From positions 1,674,001 through 1,738,000 of the forward strand of contig NZ_CP087112.1 in NCBI RefSeq assembly GCF_025643255.1: a stretch of 64,000 bases of DNA. The letters are read 5' to 3'. Of this stretch, positions 54,106-63,015 are shown piece by piece. Source of the DNA: Halomonas sp. 7T (lineage in GTDB: Bacteria; Pseudomonadota; Gammaproteobacteria; Pseudomonadales; Halomonadaceae). The first letter of the stretch is position 1. The number at the start of each line of letters is the position of its first letter. The position numbers and the translations under genes are program-made. Under the pieces are notes generated by a model, which was given only the letters and a program-made list of their open reading frames with translations, did not search any database and was not told where the DNA came from.

Positions 54106-54421
54106 CGTATGATCTCTAACAGTGATTATATAGCCTGCCGCATAACACCATTGAATGTGACTGCGCGTTTATTGGTGTTATCTAGCCGCTCTAAAAAACG
54201 TAAACCACTATTTTTAATAGCATTACCAATCTCTTCTGGCAGTATACCCAAAATTCGCGTGCCGGCTCGTTTTTACGATTTAATCATGCTTTATTGATAA
54301 ATTTGGCTTAGGTCACGTGATGCTGCAAAAAATATTGAGCTAGCGCAGTTTTTGGCCGCGGTGGGGAAATTGGGGAGGGCTCGCACTGAATATCCCCCCA
54401 CAGGGTGGGTATCTTGATCCA
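54106..54421. other. Non-coding or decayed stretch beside the cassette array
   Basis: AT-rich DNA without a gene I can name. On the minus strand, 54251-54126 encodes 41 residues with a natural composition (GILPEEIGNAIKNSGLRFLERLD...) closed by stops at both ends and without a start site: perhaps the end of a lost cassette gene. A perfect 9-bp inverted repeat, ATAACACCA/TGGTGTTAT (54142-54181), lies in it. No integrase is present. Confidence 0.4.
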
Positions 54422-54475
54422 GTGGGAGGATTGGGCTTTGTGGCTTTATCGTCGCGAGCTAAAGCTCCCTCCCAC
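54422..54475. repeat. REP-like palindromic element
   Basis: GTGGGAGG (54422-54429) and CCTCCCAC (54468-54475) close a long inverted repeat; next to the right arm, CGCGAGCTAAAGCTC is itself partly palindromic. This is the style of extragenic palindromes of pseudomonads and halomonads. It lies downstream of cobO (minus strand) and may end or protect that message. Confidence 0.55.
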
Positions 54476-54564
54476 AGCTTCAGGCCGCCACCAGCCATAG
54501 CGCAGGGTAATGAGGATTCGATGATATTCCCTTCACCATTCACAACTTACACTTATCCCCTCAC

Positions 54565-55176
54565 TTAAAGCTCAATCCCCTTCTGAGCCTTAATACCTTG
54601 ATCTTTAAAAGCGTGTTTGACCACTTTCATCTCAGTGACGGTGTCGGCGAGGTCGATGAGTTGTTGGGGGGCGTAGCGGCCGGTGACGATGGCGTGCTGC
54701 ATCTCGGGGCGAGCTTGTAGGTCGTCGAGCACTTGGTCGAGGTCGAGATACTCGTAGCGCAGGGCGATGTTGAGTTCGTCGAGCAGTACCATGTGGTAGC
54801 TGTCGTCTTGGAGCATGCGCTTGGCTTGTTCCCAGGCGGCGTTGGCGGCGGCGACGTCGCGTTCGCGGTCTTGGGTGTCCCAGGTGTAGCCTTCGCCCAT
54901 TACGTGGTAGTCCACGTTGGGTAGGTTGCGGAAGAAGGCTTCTTCGCCAGTGCTGAACGCGCCCTTAATAAACTGCACCACGCCAACCTTCATGCCGTGG
55001 CCTAGGGCGCGGGCGAGCATGCCAAAACCGGAGCTGCTTTTGCCTTTGCCGGGGCCGGTGAGCACCAGCAAGATGCCCTGCTCTTTATCGGCGCGGGCAA
55101 TGCGCTCGTTCATGATTTTTTGCTTGGCCGCCATGCGCTGGGCATGGCGTTCCGGGGTTTTGGCATTGTCGCGCAT
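54565..55176 (-). CDS. cobO: Cob(I)yrinic acid a,c-diamide adenosyltransferase
   Basis: A CobA/BtuR-type enzyme (203 residues) that puts the adenosyl group on Co(I) corrinoids. It has the P-loop TGPGKGKSSSGFGMLARALGHG near residue 39, KVGVVQFIKG, LDELNIALRY and TGRYAPQQLIDLADTVTEM. AAGGA lies 7 bases before the ATG. It is the last gene of the btuBFCD-cbiA-ytoQ-cobO series. Confidence 0.95.
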   Translation of the reverse strand: MRDNAKTPERHAQRMAAKQKIMNERIARADKEQGILLVLTGPGKGKSSSGFGMLARALGHGMKVGVVQFIKGAFSTGEEAFFRNLPNVDYHVMGEGYTWDTQDRERDVAAANAAWEQAKRMLQDDSYHMVLLDELNIALRYEYLDLDQVLDDLQARPEMQHAIVTGRYAPQQLIDLADTVTEMKVVKHAFKDQGIKAQKGIEL

Positions 55177-55209
55177 GGGGTTTCCTTGGGGTGTTCTACG
55201 TTTTACGAG

Positions 55210-55650
55210 CTACGCTTTCAGCACGTAGCGCAGGGTTTCCACGACTTGATCGGTGGTGGTGCACCAGGCTTGCGCTTGAGCGTCGACTTCTTTCAGCGGG
55301 TGAACAATCTCTTCGCTGTGCAGCGTGATGTAGGGCTTGGCCAGTGCCGCGCAGTAGCCTGCATCAAACGCGGCGTTCCACTGTTTGTACTTGTCGCCAA
55401 AACGCACCACTACTAAATCCGCTTGTTCGATCATGGTGCGGGTGCGGATGGCATTTACTTTGGAGGATTGGTGGTCGCGCCAGAAGCCGTTCTCGGGTTT
55501 GCCCAGGTGGTCGCCTGCGGCATCAGAAGCGTCGTGGTCAGTGACCGGGGCGGTAAATACGATATCCAGCCCAGCGGCGTCTGCGCCACGCTGGATCTCT
55601 TCACGCCAGTCGGTGTGAATCTCGCCGGAAAGGTATACGTAAAAGCTCAT
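55210..55650 (-). CDS. YtoQ family protein
   Basis: A 146-residue protein of the YtoQ family, related in fold to nucleoside 2-deoxyribosyltransferases. It has YVYLSGEIHTDWREEI at the start, then TAPVTDHDASDAAG, ADLVVVRFGDKYKQWNAAFDAGYCAALAKPYITLH. No reaction is assigned to the family. It lies between cbiA and cobO on the same strand (83 and 33 bp gaps), so it is likely co-expressed with cobalamin genes. GAGGAG precedes the ATG. Confidence 0.9.
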   Translation of the reverse strand: MSFYVYLSGEIHTDWREEIQRGADAAGLDIVFTAPVTDHDASDAAGDHLGKPENGFWRDHQSSKVNAIRTRTMIEQADLVVVRFGDKYKQWNAAFDAGYCAALAKPYITLHSEEIVHPLKEVDAQAQAWCTTTDQVVETLRYVLKA

Positions 55651-55733
55651 GGTGGCTCCTCAATAGTAAATGTGGGTATTTAGCCGCCCTATCATAGCCC
55701 ACATACGCTTTATGAAAAAACATTCCAAAAAAA

Positions 55734-57047
55734 TTACTGGGCCACCATTTTTGGCGCCTGCCCGGTAAAAATATCCGCTACCAGCTTAGGCGCCGAAGGG
55801 AAGTAGCCATGGAAGTAGCTGGCTACCAGCGCGCCCTCACGGTAGATAGGTTCGGCTTCGCTACCGGCCAGTTTGCGGGTGCGCGCCAGCGGCTGCATGG
55901 GGGTTTCCAGGAGCGAGTGATGGTAGGTGTGGCCGCGCAGTTCGCCACTTTGGGTGTGCAGGCTTTGTAGCCCCAGCGCGGTGAGCTTACCGGCCATTTT
56001 GGCGGTGCCGGGCAGCAGCCCTAGCATGGCGTGGGCGCTGCCTTCGCCATCCACCAACTGCTCTACACAGCTCATTAGCCCGCCGCACTCGGCGAGTATT
56101 GGCTTGCCTGCGCGGTGGTGGGCGCTTATCGCGTCGCGCATGGGCTGGTTGGCGCTGAAGCGGGCAGCGTGAAGTTCCGGGTAGCCGCCGGGCAGCCATA
56201 GGGCATCGCATTCTGGCAGTGCTGCGTCGTTAAGCGGTGAGAAGAAGCGCAGCGTCGCGCCCATCTCTGCTAATACATCGAGATTTGCGCGGTAGATGAA
56301 CGCGAAGGCGTCGTCTTTGGCGATGGCGATGCGCACGCCGCTTAGGTACTGCGGTGCGGGCGTGGGGGCGTCGGCGCTCAGCGTTACCCGTTTAGGTAAA
56401 CGGCCTAGCCCAGCTTCTTCCAGCACCTTGGCGGCGGCATCTAACTGGGCATCCAGGCCGCTGAGTTCGCTGGCTTGCACCAAGCCTAAGTGTCGGTCGG
56501 GGATTTTCATGGCATCGTGGCGAGGAATCGCGCCCAGCAGCGCTATGCCTTCCGGCATGCTCTCATCCAGCAGTTTGCCGTGGCCAGGGCTGCCGATTCG
56601 ATTGGCAATCACTTCGTGGATAGTGAGGTTCGGGTGGTAGTTGGCAAGGCCTTGGGCCACCGCGCCGAAGGTTTGCGCCATGCCCCAAGCATCAATGACT
56701 GGCAGCGCGGGAATGCCTGCCAGAATGGCTAAATCAGCGCTTGAGGGCGAGCCGTCGAACAGCCCCATGGAGCCTTCTACCAAAATCACGTCGGCTTCTT
56801 GGGCGGCTTTGGCTAGGCGCCAGCGGCACTCGTGCTCGCCGGTCATCCAGGGGTGCAATTGATAAACTGGCTGGCCGGAGGCGATTTCTTGCACCATGGG
56901 GTCTAGGTAGTCGGGGCCGTGTTTGAACACCCGCACAGTGCGGCCCGCATTACGGTGTAGCCTTGCTAAAGCGGCCGTTACCATGGATTTTCCCTGGCCG
57001 GAGCCGGGGGCGCTGATTAACGCCGCGTGCGCTTCACCTTGCAACAT
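55734..57047 (-). CDS. cbiA: Cobyrinic acid a,c-diamide synthase
   Basis: A 437-residue glutamine amidotransferase (CbiA/CobB) that amidates the a and c side chains of cobyrinate. N-terminal ATP-binding domain: ALISAPGSGQGKSMVTAALAR, FKHGPDYLDP and EGSMGLFDG. C-terminal glutaminase domain with the active Cys in ILAECGGLMSC and the His in YFHGYFPS. ATG 57047 has GAGGA 6 bases upstream, so it is preferred over 57068. Confidence 0.95.
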   Translation of the reverse strand: MLQGEAHAALISAPGSGQGKSMVTAALARLHRNAGRTVRVFKHGPDYLDPMVQEIASGQPVYQLHPWMTGEHECRWRLAKAAQEADVILVEGSMGLFDGSPSSADLAILAGIPALPVIDAWGMAQTFGAVAQGLANYHPNLTIHEVIANRIGSPGHGKLLDESMPEGIALLGAIPRHDAMKIPDRHLGLVQASELSGLDAQLDAAAKVLEEAGLGRLPKRVTLSADAPTPAPQYLSGVRIAIAKDDAFAFIYRANLDVLAEMGATLRFFSPLNDAALPECDALWLPGGYPELHAARFSANQPMRDAISAHHRAGKPILAECGGLMSCVEQLVDGEGSAHAMLGLLPGTAKMAGKLTALGLQSLHTQSGELRGHTYHHSLLETPMQPLARTRKLAGSEAEPIYREGALVASYFHGYFPSAPKLVADIFTGQAPKMVAQ

Positions 57048-57111
57048 GACCTTTCCTCTTTTACACACGCTTGTTGCTACAAGCTTTTTGAATTTATCGT
57101 GACGTCAGGTG

Positions 57112-57879
57112 TTACTGAATGGGTACAAACACCGGCGCACCTTCAACCTGGACAGTCGCCAAGCGCTGCTGGTAGAGCCTTTCCAGTGCGCTGGGCACCA
57201 GCATGGAGTCTCGCCGCCCCCAGCAGGCTTCACCGTTGGGATACAGCAGCAGAATGTGGTCGCACCAGCGGGCGGCTAAATTTAGGTCGTGCAGGCACAT
57301 CATTACCGCGCTGCCTTGGGCGGCCAGCTCGGCCATTAGCGCCATCACCGCGCTTTGGTGGTGTAAATCGAGATGGTTAGTGGGTTCGTCTGCCAGCCAA
57401 ATCTTCGGCGCTTGGGTGAGTACCGTGGCCATCGCCACCCGCTGGCGCTCGCCGCCGGAAAGCGTGCTCACCAAACGGTCGCGGAGGTGCGCTACATCTA
57501 ACCTTTCCAGCGCCGCTTCAGCCTGTGCGTAGTCGTCGGCACCCTCCATCTGCCACAGGGAAAGATACGGGTGACGACCAATCAGCGCGGTTTCCAGCAC
57601 CGTGGCAGGAAAGCCATCCAAACGTTCTTGAAACACCAGCCCTAGGCTTTGCGCCACCTGCCGCCTGCGAAGCTGGCTAAGCGGTTTGTTATTAAGCAGC
57701 ACCTGCCCGGAACGGGGGGTGTTTAACCCAGCGAGCGTATGCAGCAGCGTGGTTTTACCCGCGCCGTTAGGGCCTAACACGCCCCACACCTGCCCCGGCT
57801 CAAGGGTAATATTCAGCGCCGTGCCACTTTCGCGTTCGGGCACGTCAATGATGAGGTCGCTGGTAGAAAGTACACTCAT
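57112..57879 (-). CDS. btuD: Vitamin B12 ABC transporter ATP-binding protein
   Basis: A 255-residue ATPase of the FecE/BtuD group. It has Walker A GPNGAGKTTLL at about 36-46, signature LSGGERQR, Walker B IWLADEPTNHLD and the switch His in MCLHDLN. It starts 1 bp from the permease stop. The B12 substrate is inferred from the riboswitch, BtuB and BtuF in the same operon. Confidence 0.93.
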   Translation of the reverse strand: MSVLSTSDLIIDVPERESGTALNITLEPGQVWGVLGPNGAGKTTLLHTLAGLNTPRSGQVLLNNKPLSQLRRRQVAQSLGLVFQERLDGFPATVLETALIGRHPYLSLWQMEGADDYAQAEAALERLDVAHLRDRLVSTLSGGERQRVAMATVLTQAPKIWLADEPTNHLDLHHQSAVMALMAELAAQGSAVMMCLHDLNLAARWCDHILLLYPNGEACWGRRDSMLVPSALERLYQQRLATVQVEGAPVFVPIQ

Positions 57880-58850
57880 CAGCGGCTCCGGTAGAGCAAA
57901 AACAAGAAAGTGGGCACGCCTAATAGCGCGGTAATCACCCCAACCGGAAGCTGCTCTGGGGCAATCATCGTGCGTGCCAGGGTATCCGCCAGCACTAGCA
58001 AGGTGCCGCCTGCCAGGGAGCAGGCCGGTAAAATTAAGCGCTGGTCGTTGCCTAGCAATAGGCGCAGCAAATGCGGCACCACCAGCCCAACAAAGCCAAT
58101 GCTACCGGCGGTGGTGACCGCTGCCGCTGTGAGCAGGCTGGCAACGATATAGATACCCCACTCTAGCGGGCGCACATCCACTCCCAACGCGGCCGCCTGT
58201 TGAGGGCCACGGGCTAACACGTTCAAGCTTCGCCCAAGCGGTATAAGCACAATGCAAATCACGAATAAAAGTAGCAACGGCGGCCACGGGGTGCGGGCGT
58301 AGGAGAGATCGCCCATTAGCCAATACAGCATGCCCGGCAGCCGCTCGGCGGGGCTTAGCGCGAGCATCAGGGTAATCACCGCGCCCCAACCTGCTGCCAC
58401 CACTACGCCGGTGAGTAACAGCCGCGAGGGCGTCCAGCCGCCGCTGCCGTGGGCTAAACCAAACACTAAAAACGTGGAGAACAGCGCGCCGGCAAACGCC
58501 GAGCCTGAAATCAGTACACCGCCCACGCCAGCCAGCATGGCCGCCAGCGCACCAATGGATGCCCCACCAGAAAGCCCGAGCACGTAAGGGTCCGCCAGCG
58601 GGTTGCGTAGCAATACCTGCATCAACGCCCCCGCCACGGCCAGCAGGCCGCCCACCGCAAAGGCGGAAAGCGCCCGGGGAAGGCGTAAATCAATTACCAT
58701 GGTGCGCGCCAGCGCATCGCCCTGCCCTTGTACCACCGCCCAAAGTTGACCAACGGAAAGCTGCGCACTGCCCACCGCTAAGGCGAACAGCATAGCGGCC
58801 ATGGCGATCACCACCAGCAGGCTAAGGGGTTGCCACAGGCGCGCAGCCAT
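57879..58850 (-). CDS. btuC: Vitamin B12 ABC transporter permease
   Basis: A 323-residue FecCD/BtuC-family permease with about ten spans: LRLPRALSAFAVGGLLAVAGALMQVLLRNPLADPYVLGLSGGASIGAL is the family signature, and GSIGFVGLVVPHLLRLLLG is the ATPase-docking loop. Start and stop overlap or abut neighbours by 1 bp on both sides, so translation is coupled. Confidence 0.94.
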   Translation of the reverse strand: MAARLWQPLSLLVVIAMAAMLFALAVGSAQLSVGQLWAVVQGQGDALARTMVIDLRLPRALSAFAVGGLLAVAGALMQVLLRNPLADPYVLGLSGGASIGALAAMLAGVGGVLISGSAFAGALFSTFLVFGLAHGSGGWTPSRLLLTGVVVAAGWGAVITLMLALSPAERLPGMLYWLMGDLSYARTPWPPLLLLFVICIVLIPLGRSLNVLARGPQQAAALGVDVRPLEWGIYIVASLLTAAAVTTAGSIGFVGLVVPHLLRLLLGNDQRLILPACSLAGGTLLVLADTLARTMIAPEQLPVGVITALLGVPTFLFLLYRSR

Positions 58851-59773
58851 TAAGAGGCCCTGCGCTTTTGTCGGGATTGTTCGAGTTTGTCACACAGAAT
58901 CTGCGCGCCTTCCAGCAAGCGCGGCGTGGGCCGCTGAATAAGGGAAGGCGGTACAAAATAGAGGCTATCTTCCGCAACGGCCGTTAGGTTGGAATACTGT
59001 TCCCAGTGGGTCAGCCAGTGGCGGTTCTCTTCGCCCATCCCCCCGGCAATGATGGCTTCCGGGTTGGCAGCCAGCACGGCCTCATCGTCCAGCCGTGGCA
59101 CTAATCGCCGCTGATCGCCAAACACGTTGTCACCCCCGCACAGCTGAACTACCTGGCCAATCAGGTGCTCGTCATTAACGCTCATCAATGGTTCATCCCA
59201 CACTTGGTAGAATGTACGTACTGGCTCGCGCCCAGCGTAGCGAGCGGTTAATTCGGCCATTCCTGCTCTGAAGTCATCGGCAACGACCTGCCCGGCGGCT
59301 TCGGTGCCCGCTAGCCGCGCTAAGCGCTCAATGGTATCGGCAACGTTTTCAACCGTGCGTGGCTCGATGTAAAACACCGGCATACCCAGCGCTTCTAAGG
59401 TTTCCATCTGTTCGGCGGGGTTTCCAGTCACCCAGCCGATCACTAAATCTGGCGCCAGCCCCACAAGGGCTTCTAAATCAATGCGCGTATGGCTCCCCAC
59501 CGAAGCGACGTCCTGGGCTTCTGGGGGGTAATCACTGTAGCTCACCACGGCAACGACTTGGTCGCCTGCGCCTGCGGCGTAGGTCAGCTCTGTTGCCCCT
59601 GGGGAAAGCGTGGCAATACGCCGTGCTGCGTTGTGCAGGCATATTTCACGGTCACGATCATCCACCACGCAGCGTGAATGGTCGTGGCCCTGCGCCTGTA
59701 TGGTCATGAGCGAAAACGCGAGGCCCAAGGCCCCGCGCATCAACCCACGTTGGCTACTGGCCAAAGTGAACAC
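58850..59773 (-). CDS. btuF: Cobalamin-binding periplasmic protein
   Basis: A 307-residue class III solute-binding protein: signal region, then RIATLSPGATELTYAAGAGDQVVAV, SYSDYPPEAQDVASVGSH and LVGLAPDLVIGW, typical of BtuF. It hands B12 to BtuCD. The start is GTG 59773, 20 bases inside the btuB end, with AGGG upstream; an inner ATG at 59740 would also leave a signal peptide. Confidence 0.93.
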   Translation of the reverse strand: MFTLASSQRGLMRGALGLAFSLMTIQAQGHDHSRCVVDDRDREICLHNAARRIATLSPGATELTYAAGAGDQVVAVVSYSDYPPEAQDVASVGSHTRIDLEALVGLAPDLVIGWVTGNPAEQMETLEALGMPVFYIEPRTVENVADTIERLARLAGTEAAGQVVADDFRAGMAELTARYAGREPVRTFYQVWDEPLMSVNDEHLIGQVVQLCGGDNVFGDQRRLVPRLDDEAVLAANPEAIIAGGMGEENRHWLTHWEQYSNLTAVAEDSLYFVPPSLIQRPTPRLLEGAQILCDKLEQSRQKRRAS

Positions 59774-61574
59774 TTAGGAACCCTGCTCGGCCTGCGTTAA
59801 TGTAATCACGCGTTGTTTCATACTCTTTATCAAAGGCATTTTCTACCGTTACACGGGCCGTCCAGAGCGGTGCAAACTGCCATCCCGCACGTAGATTAAC
59901 CAACCCATAGCCACCCAATCGCTGCGTATTAGAGGCATTATCATAGCGGTGACCTTGTGCTACTAAGGAGCCCCCTAGTGACCAATCGCCAAGCTCACGG
60001 TCGGCATCCAGTCGTAAACTTTGGCTGGCACGGCGGGCTAAGCGGTTGCCCGTCTCCTGGTCTTCTGGGTCCAGGTAGGTAAAGGCGGCTTGCAGTACCC
60101 AGTCGTTGACTTCTACGCCGCTTGAAAGCTCAGCACCGCGAATACGCGCATTATTAACGTTTTGCGGCGCCCATAAACCACTTGGCGTGGGTGCCCAGGC
60201 AATCAGGTCGTCATAGTCGTTTTGGAAGACGGCCACGTCCCAAAACCACTGGCTGTATTGGCCGCGAACGCCCACTTCCACGGTTTCAGAGGTTTCCGGG
60301 TTAAGATCAGGGTTACCAGAATTCGGCCAATAGAGATCATTAAAGCTCGGGGCTTTAAACGCCGTACCTATACTGGCGCGCAGCGTGTGGTAGTTATCCA
60401 GATCGTAGCCCAGCGCCAAGCTGCCGGTCACTTCATCACCGTAGGCTTCGTTGTCGTCGTAACGCAGGCTTGCTTGAACAGCGAACGGCGAAAAGTCGAG
60501 CAGCGCTTGGGTAAATACCGCGGTGTTATCGCGGCTGGTGACCTCAAACTCGTTGGTGCTTGAAACGCGGTCTTCGCTGATTTCAGCGCCAGCAATTACC
60601 TCATGGGCGCCAAACTGGATATTGTTCTGCCAACGGGCGGTTTGGGTGCGGGTATCAATCACCGACCCACCGAAGTTATCCACCGTATCCAGCTCATCGC
60701 GGGCTTCGCTAAGGGTTAGGCGGCTGCGCCAGGTATCGGTGACCGGCAACTCGGCATAAATACCCGCCACCTGCTGGACGAAGTCATTCTCACCGCCGTC
60801 ATATTCGTTGTGACCGCGAGCGCGCAGCGCCAGCACGCCGATTTCCGTGCCACTCTCAAAGGTATGTGCAACCCGGGCCAGCGCCGAGGTGTTGTCGTAG
60901 CCTTTATCTTCGCCACCGCGGCGAATGGGCTGGCCGTCGGTGTTGAAATGGCTACCGGCAAAGCTGTAGCGGGTGCCGCCTTCGCGTCCAGAGATACCCG
61001 CGCTTACCCGCTGGGTATTGAATGAACCACCGCCTACTGAAATATTGGGTTGCGAGCCCTGTTCGTCACCATCAGGGGTAAAGAGCTGTATCACGCCGCC
61101 AACGGCATCCGCGCCGTAAAGGCTACCCCGCGGGCCACGCACGATTTCCGCGCGGTCAAACATGCGGGGGTCTAGATATTGAAAAGCAGCCCCTCCCGCC
61201 GTGGCGGAGCGCAGGCGGATGCCATCAATCATTAGCACGGTGGCATCGCCGGGCGCACCCCGCAGATAAACGCTGCTGCTTTTACCAAAACTGCCGTTGC
61301 TAGTGACATCAACGCCCGGCTGGCCGCGCAGAAGATCGGTCAGGCTGGTGGGGTCTTGGCGGCGAAACGTCGCTTCATCAAGCACACTTACGGAAGAGAG
61401 GCTTTCGTTGGCGGTGCGGGGTGCTAACGCAGCGGTGACAACAACCGGATCAAGCGCGGCTAATTCCGTCGTCGCTTCGGCGTACTGGGCCTGGGCTGAA
61501 AAAGAGATGGCTAACGGTAGGGCAGCCATACTAAATGCCGCCCGTTTGGCGGTGGTGTGAAAACGGTGGTTCAT
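59754..61574 (-). CDS. btuB: TonB-dependent vitamin B12 receptor
   Basis: A 606-residue outer-membrane receptor. It has a signal peptide (ending near AQA-QY), a TonB box-like stretch (DPVVVTA at about 43), a plug domain (LRGQPGVDVTSNGSFGKSSSVYLRGAPGDATVLMIDGIRL) and a 22-strand barrel. The C-terminus reads LSVHFGQ, so the usual terminal aromatic residue is two places from the end. A cobalamin riboswitch lies in its leader. Confidence 0.94.
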   Translation of the reverse strand: MNHRFHTTAKRAAFSMAALPLAISFSAQAQYAEATTELAALDPVVVTAALAPRTANESLSSVSVLDEATFRRQDPTSLTDLLRGQPGVDVTSNGSFGKSSSVYLRGAPGDATVLMIDGIRLRSATAGGAAFQYLDPRMFDRAEIVRGPRGSLYGADAVGGVIQLFTPDGDEQGSQPNISVGGGSFNTQRVSAGISGREGGTRYSFAGSHFNTDGQPIRRGGEDKGYDNTSALARVAHTFESGTEIGVLALRARGHNEYDGGENDFVQQVAGIYAELPVTDTWRSRLTLSEARDELDTVDNFGGSVIDTRTQTARWQNNIQFGAHEVIAGAEISEDRVSSTNEFEVTSRDNTAVFTQALLDFSPFAVQASLRYDDNEAYGDEVTGSLALGYDLDNYHTLRASIGTAFKAPSFNDLYWPNSGNPDLNPETSETVEVGVRGQYSQWFWDVAVFQNDYDDLIAWAPTPSGLWAPQNVNNARIRGAELSSGVEVNDWVLQAAFTYLDPEDQETGNRLARRASQSLRLDADRELGDWSLGGSLVAQGHRYDNASNTQRLGGYGLVNLRAGWQFAPLWTARVTVENAFDKEYETTRDYINAGRAGFLSVHFGQ

Positions 61575-61724
61575 GGAAGGGTCCCTTGCTCACTGTGCTC
61601 ACCCGCACAGCGTGTTTTTTTGACCGAGCAGGGGGAAACCAAGGGAATATGGGCAATTTGAAAACCGCCGGCATCACCCTGAGCCGCCCTCCGCGTCTCG
61701 GTTTGAAGTGGTTCTTTAGAACCA

Positions 61725-61936
61725 TCACTCTTAGGCCGGTCTCCGGGCTGACGAGCGAAAGGCCGCTTTTAAAAGCACAAACCCTTTCTGAACGACCACC
61801 TTCCCATGCGTTAGCACAGTGGCGTCTTATAGCCGTTCTTATCTCGATCACCGTTGCGGGGGCAGCGTTGGATTTAAAAAAAGTTCACCAACTTCCCGTT
61901 TAACTGATAGTGGTAGCCACCATCAGCACCTGAGAG
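61725..61936 (-). promoter_or_regulatory. Cobalamin riboswitch
   Basis: On the minus strand the leader of btuB contains the conserved parts in order: CAGGTGC near 61930, AAACGGGAAGTTGGTGAA, AATCCAACGCTGCCCCCGC and AACGGTGA, and finally the B12 box TCAGCCCGGAGACCGGCC (61752-61734). Binding of adenosylcobalamin should shut off btuB and its operon. Downstream, GATGGTTC/GAACCAC-type hairpins (about 61700-61725) and CTGTGC/GCACAG (61593-61610, near the ribosome binding site) may form the switch. Confidence 0.93.
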
Positions 61937-61943
61937 TGCGCGT

Positions 61944-61972
61944 AAACTAGCAACTTGCTGGGGGTTGGTCAA
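61944..61972 (-). promoter_or_regulatory. Sigma-70-type promoter before the riboswitch
   Basis: Reading leftward, TTGACC (61972-61967) and TAGTTT (61949-61944) are 17 bases apart. The expected start point is about 61937, right at the 5' end of the riboswitch fold, so the position supports it. Confidence 0.65.
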
Positions 61973-61981
61973 TTTTACTGC

Positions 61982-62410
61982 CTAGCCCTTCAGCAGCTGA
62001 ACTAGGCCGTGCCTCACATACCACACCTGCTCGGCTTGGGCCGCTGCATCTTGGTTAAACCAACCATTGGCATCGCGCAGGCGGCGCTGTTTGGGCTGCA
62101 TAGGCACAATACCCCGCCCTACTTCCGTGGTAATGACAAGTAGCGGCGCGTTTAACTCGTCGGCACGCTGGCCTAGCGTGGCTAACTCGCGCTGCCACTG
62201 CGAACGTAAGGCATCGTGTTCAGTGGCATCGAGAGCAGAGGCTAGCCACTCAAGCACGCCGTTGATAACCAGTGGCCGTTCAGCCTCCAGCGCTTGATGG
62301 CAATCGCTCAAGGGGTGAACATCATTAAGCGGCCACCAGCGCGCTGCAGGAAAGCGAGCGGTTACGGTGTCGCGCTTTCCTGCGCAGGCACCGCCGATGA
62401 AGAGCTGCAT
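61982..62410 (-). CDS. Short, divergent CobU-like protein
   Basis: From ATG 62410 (AGGGG 7 bases upstream) the protein has 142 residues, against about 180 for CobU/CobP. The P-loop reads GGACAGKRD instead of GGxRSGKS. The C-terminal part has the clear family pattern TTEVGRGIVP...RRLRDANGWFNQDAAAQAEQVWYVRHG. The middle part, with the guanylylated His region of CobU, is shortened. Its start lies 49 bp inside cobC. A more canonical partial CobU lies at the window end, so this is a second copy with perhaps another role. Confidence 0.8.
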   Translation of the reverse strand: MQLFIGGACAGKRDTVTARFPAARWWPLNDVHPLSDCHQALEAERPLVINGVLEWLASALDATEHDALRSQWQRELATLGQRADELNAPLLVITTEVGRGIVPMQPKQRRLRDANGWFNQDAAAQAEQVWYVRHGLVQLLKG

Positions 62411-63015
62411 TGCCATTCCCCTTTTCCCTGTGCGTTGTGCTGATAAATAAGCTGCCAGCGCCGACCTTGAGCTTGATGGACAATGCCATCCCAAAAACCA
62501 ATGGTTTCAAAACGCCGGCGCAGCTCACGAATCACCCCGCCGTGGGTAACAGCGAGAATTTTTTGGTGATTACCCGCGTGGGCATTGGCGGCAAGGTCGT
62601 CGAGCCAAGCATCCAGGCGCGCACGTAGCTGGCCAGAGGACTCACCGCCAGGAATTTGCAGCTCGCCGACGCTATCAATCCAGGCGCGGTAGTGCGGAAG
62701 CGCTTTTAATTCGTCGTACACTTTACCTTCGTAGTCGCCAAAATCCAGCTCGCGCAGGCGCGGCTCCAAGCTCACTGCCGTGCCCGGCGTTGCCGCCCGG
62801 GACCACGCAAGAGTTTGTTGGCAACGCTGTAAATCGCTTGAATAGATCGCATCAAAACGCTCATCGGCCAGCAACTCGCGCAGTGCCAGCAGCCCTGCTT
62901 CAGCGTCAGGAAACAGCAGCGGAATATCTTGCTGGCCTTGATAGCGGCGCTCTAAATTCCAGGCGGTGATACCGTGGCGAACTGCCACCAGCTCCACACT
63001 AAGATCAGTAACCAA
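62362..63015 (-). CDS. cobC: Alpha-ribazole phosphatase (histidine phosphatase family)
   Basis: A 217-residue phosphoglycerate-mutase-like enzyme with the RHG motif (AVRHGITAWN; His14 as phospho-acceptor), YSSDLQRCQQT, LRELDFGDYEGK, and the second His in VTHGGVIRELRRR. It removes phosphate from alpha-ribazole-P or from the last intermediate of nucleotide-loop assembly. It overlaps cobS by 64 bp and the cobU-like gene by 49 bp, unusually long overlaps. Confidence 0.9.
   Translation of the reverse strand: MVTDLSVELVAVRHGITAWNLERRYQGQQDIPLLFPDAEAGLLALRELLADERFDAIYSSDLQRCQQTLAWSRAATPGTAVSLEPRLRELDFGDYEGKVYDELKALPHYRAWIDSVGELQIPGGESSGQLRARLDAWLDDLAANAHAGNHQKILAVTHGGVIRELRRRFETIGFWDGIVHQAQGRRWQLIYQHNAQGKGEWQCSSSSAVPAQESATP

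Noticed and set aside
54109..54297. A plus-strand open frame of 62 codons
   Set aside because: No binding site, odd composition, and the minus strand of the same stretch gives a more natural protein fragment.
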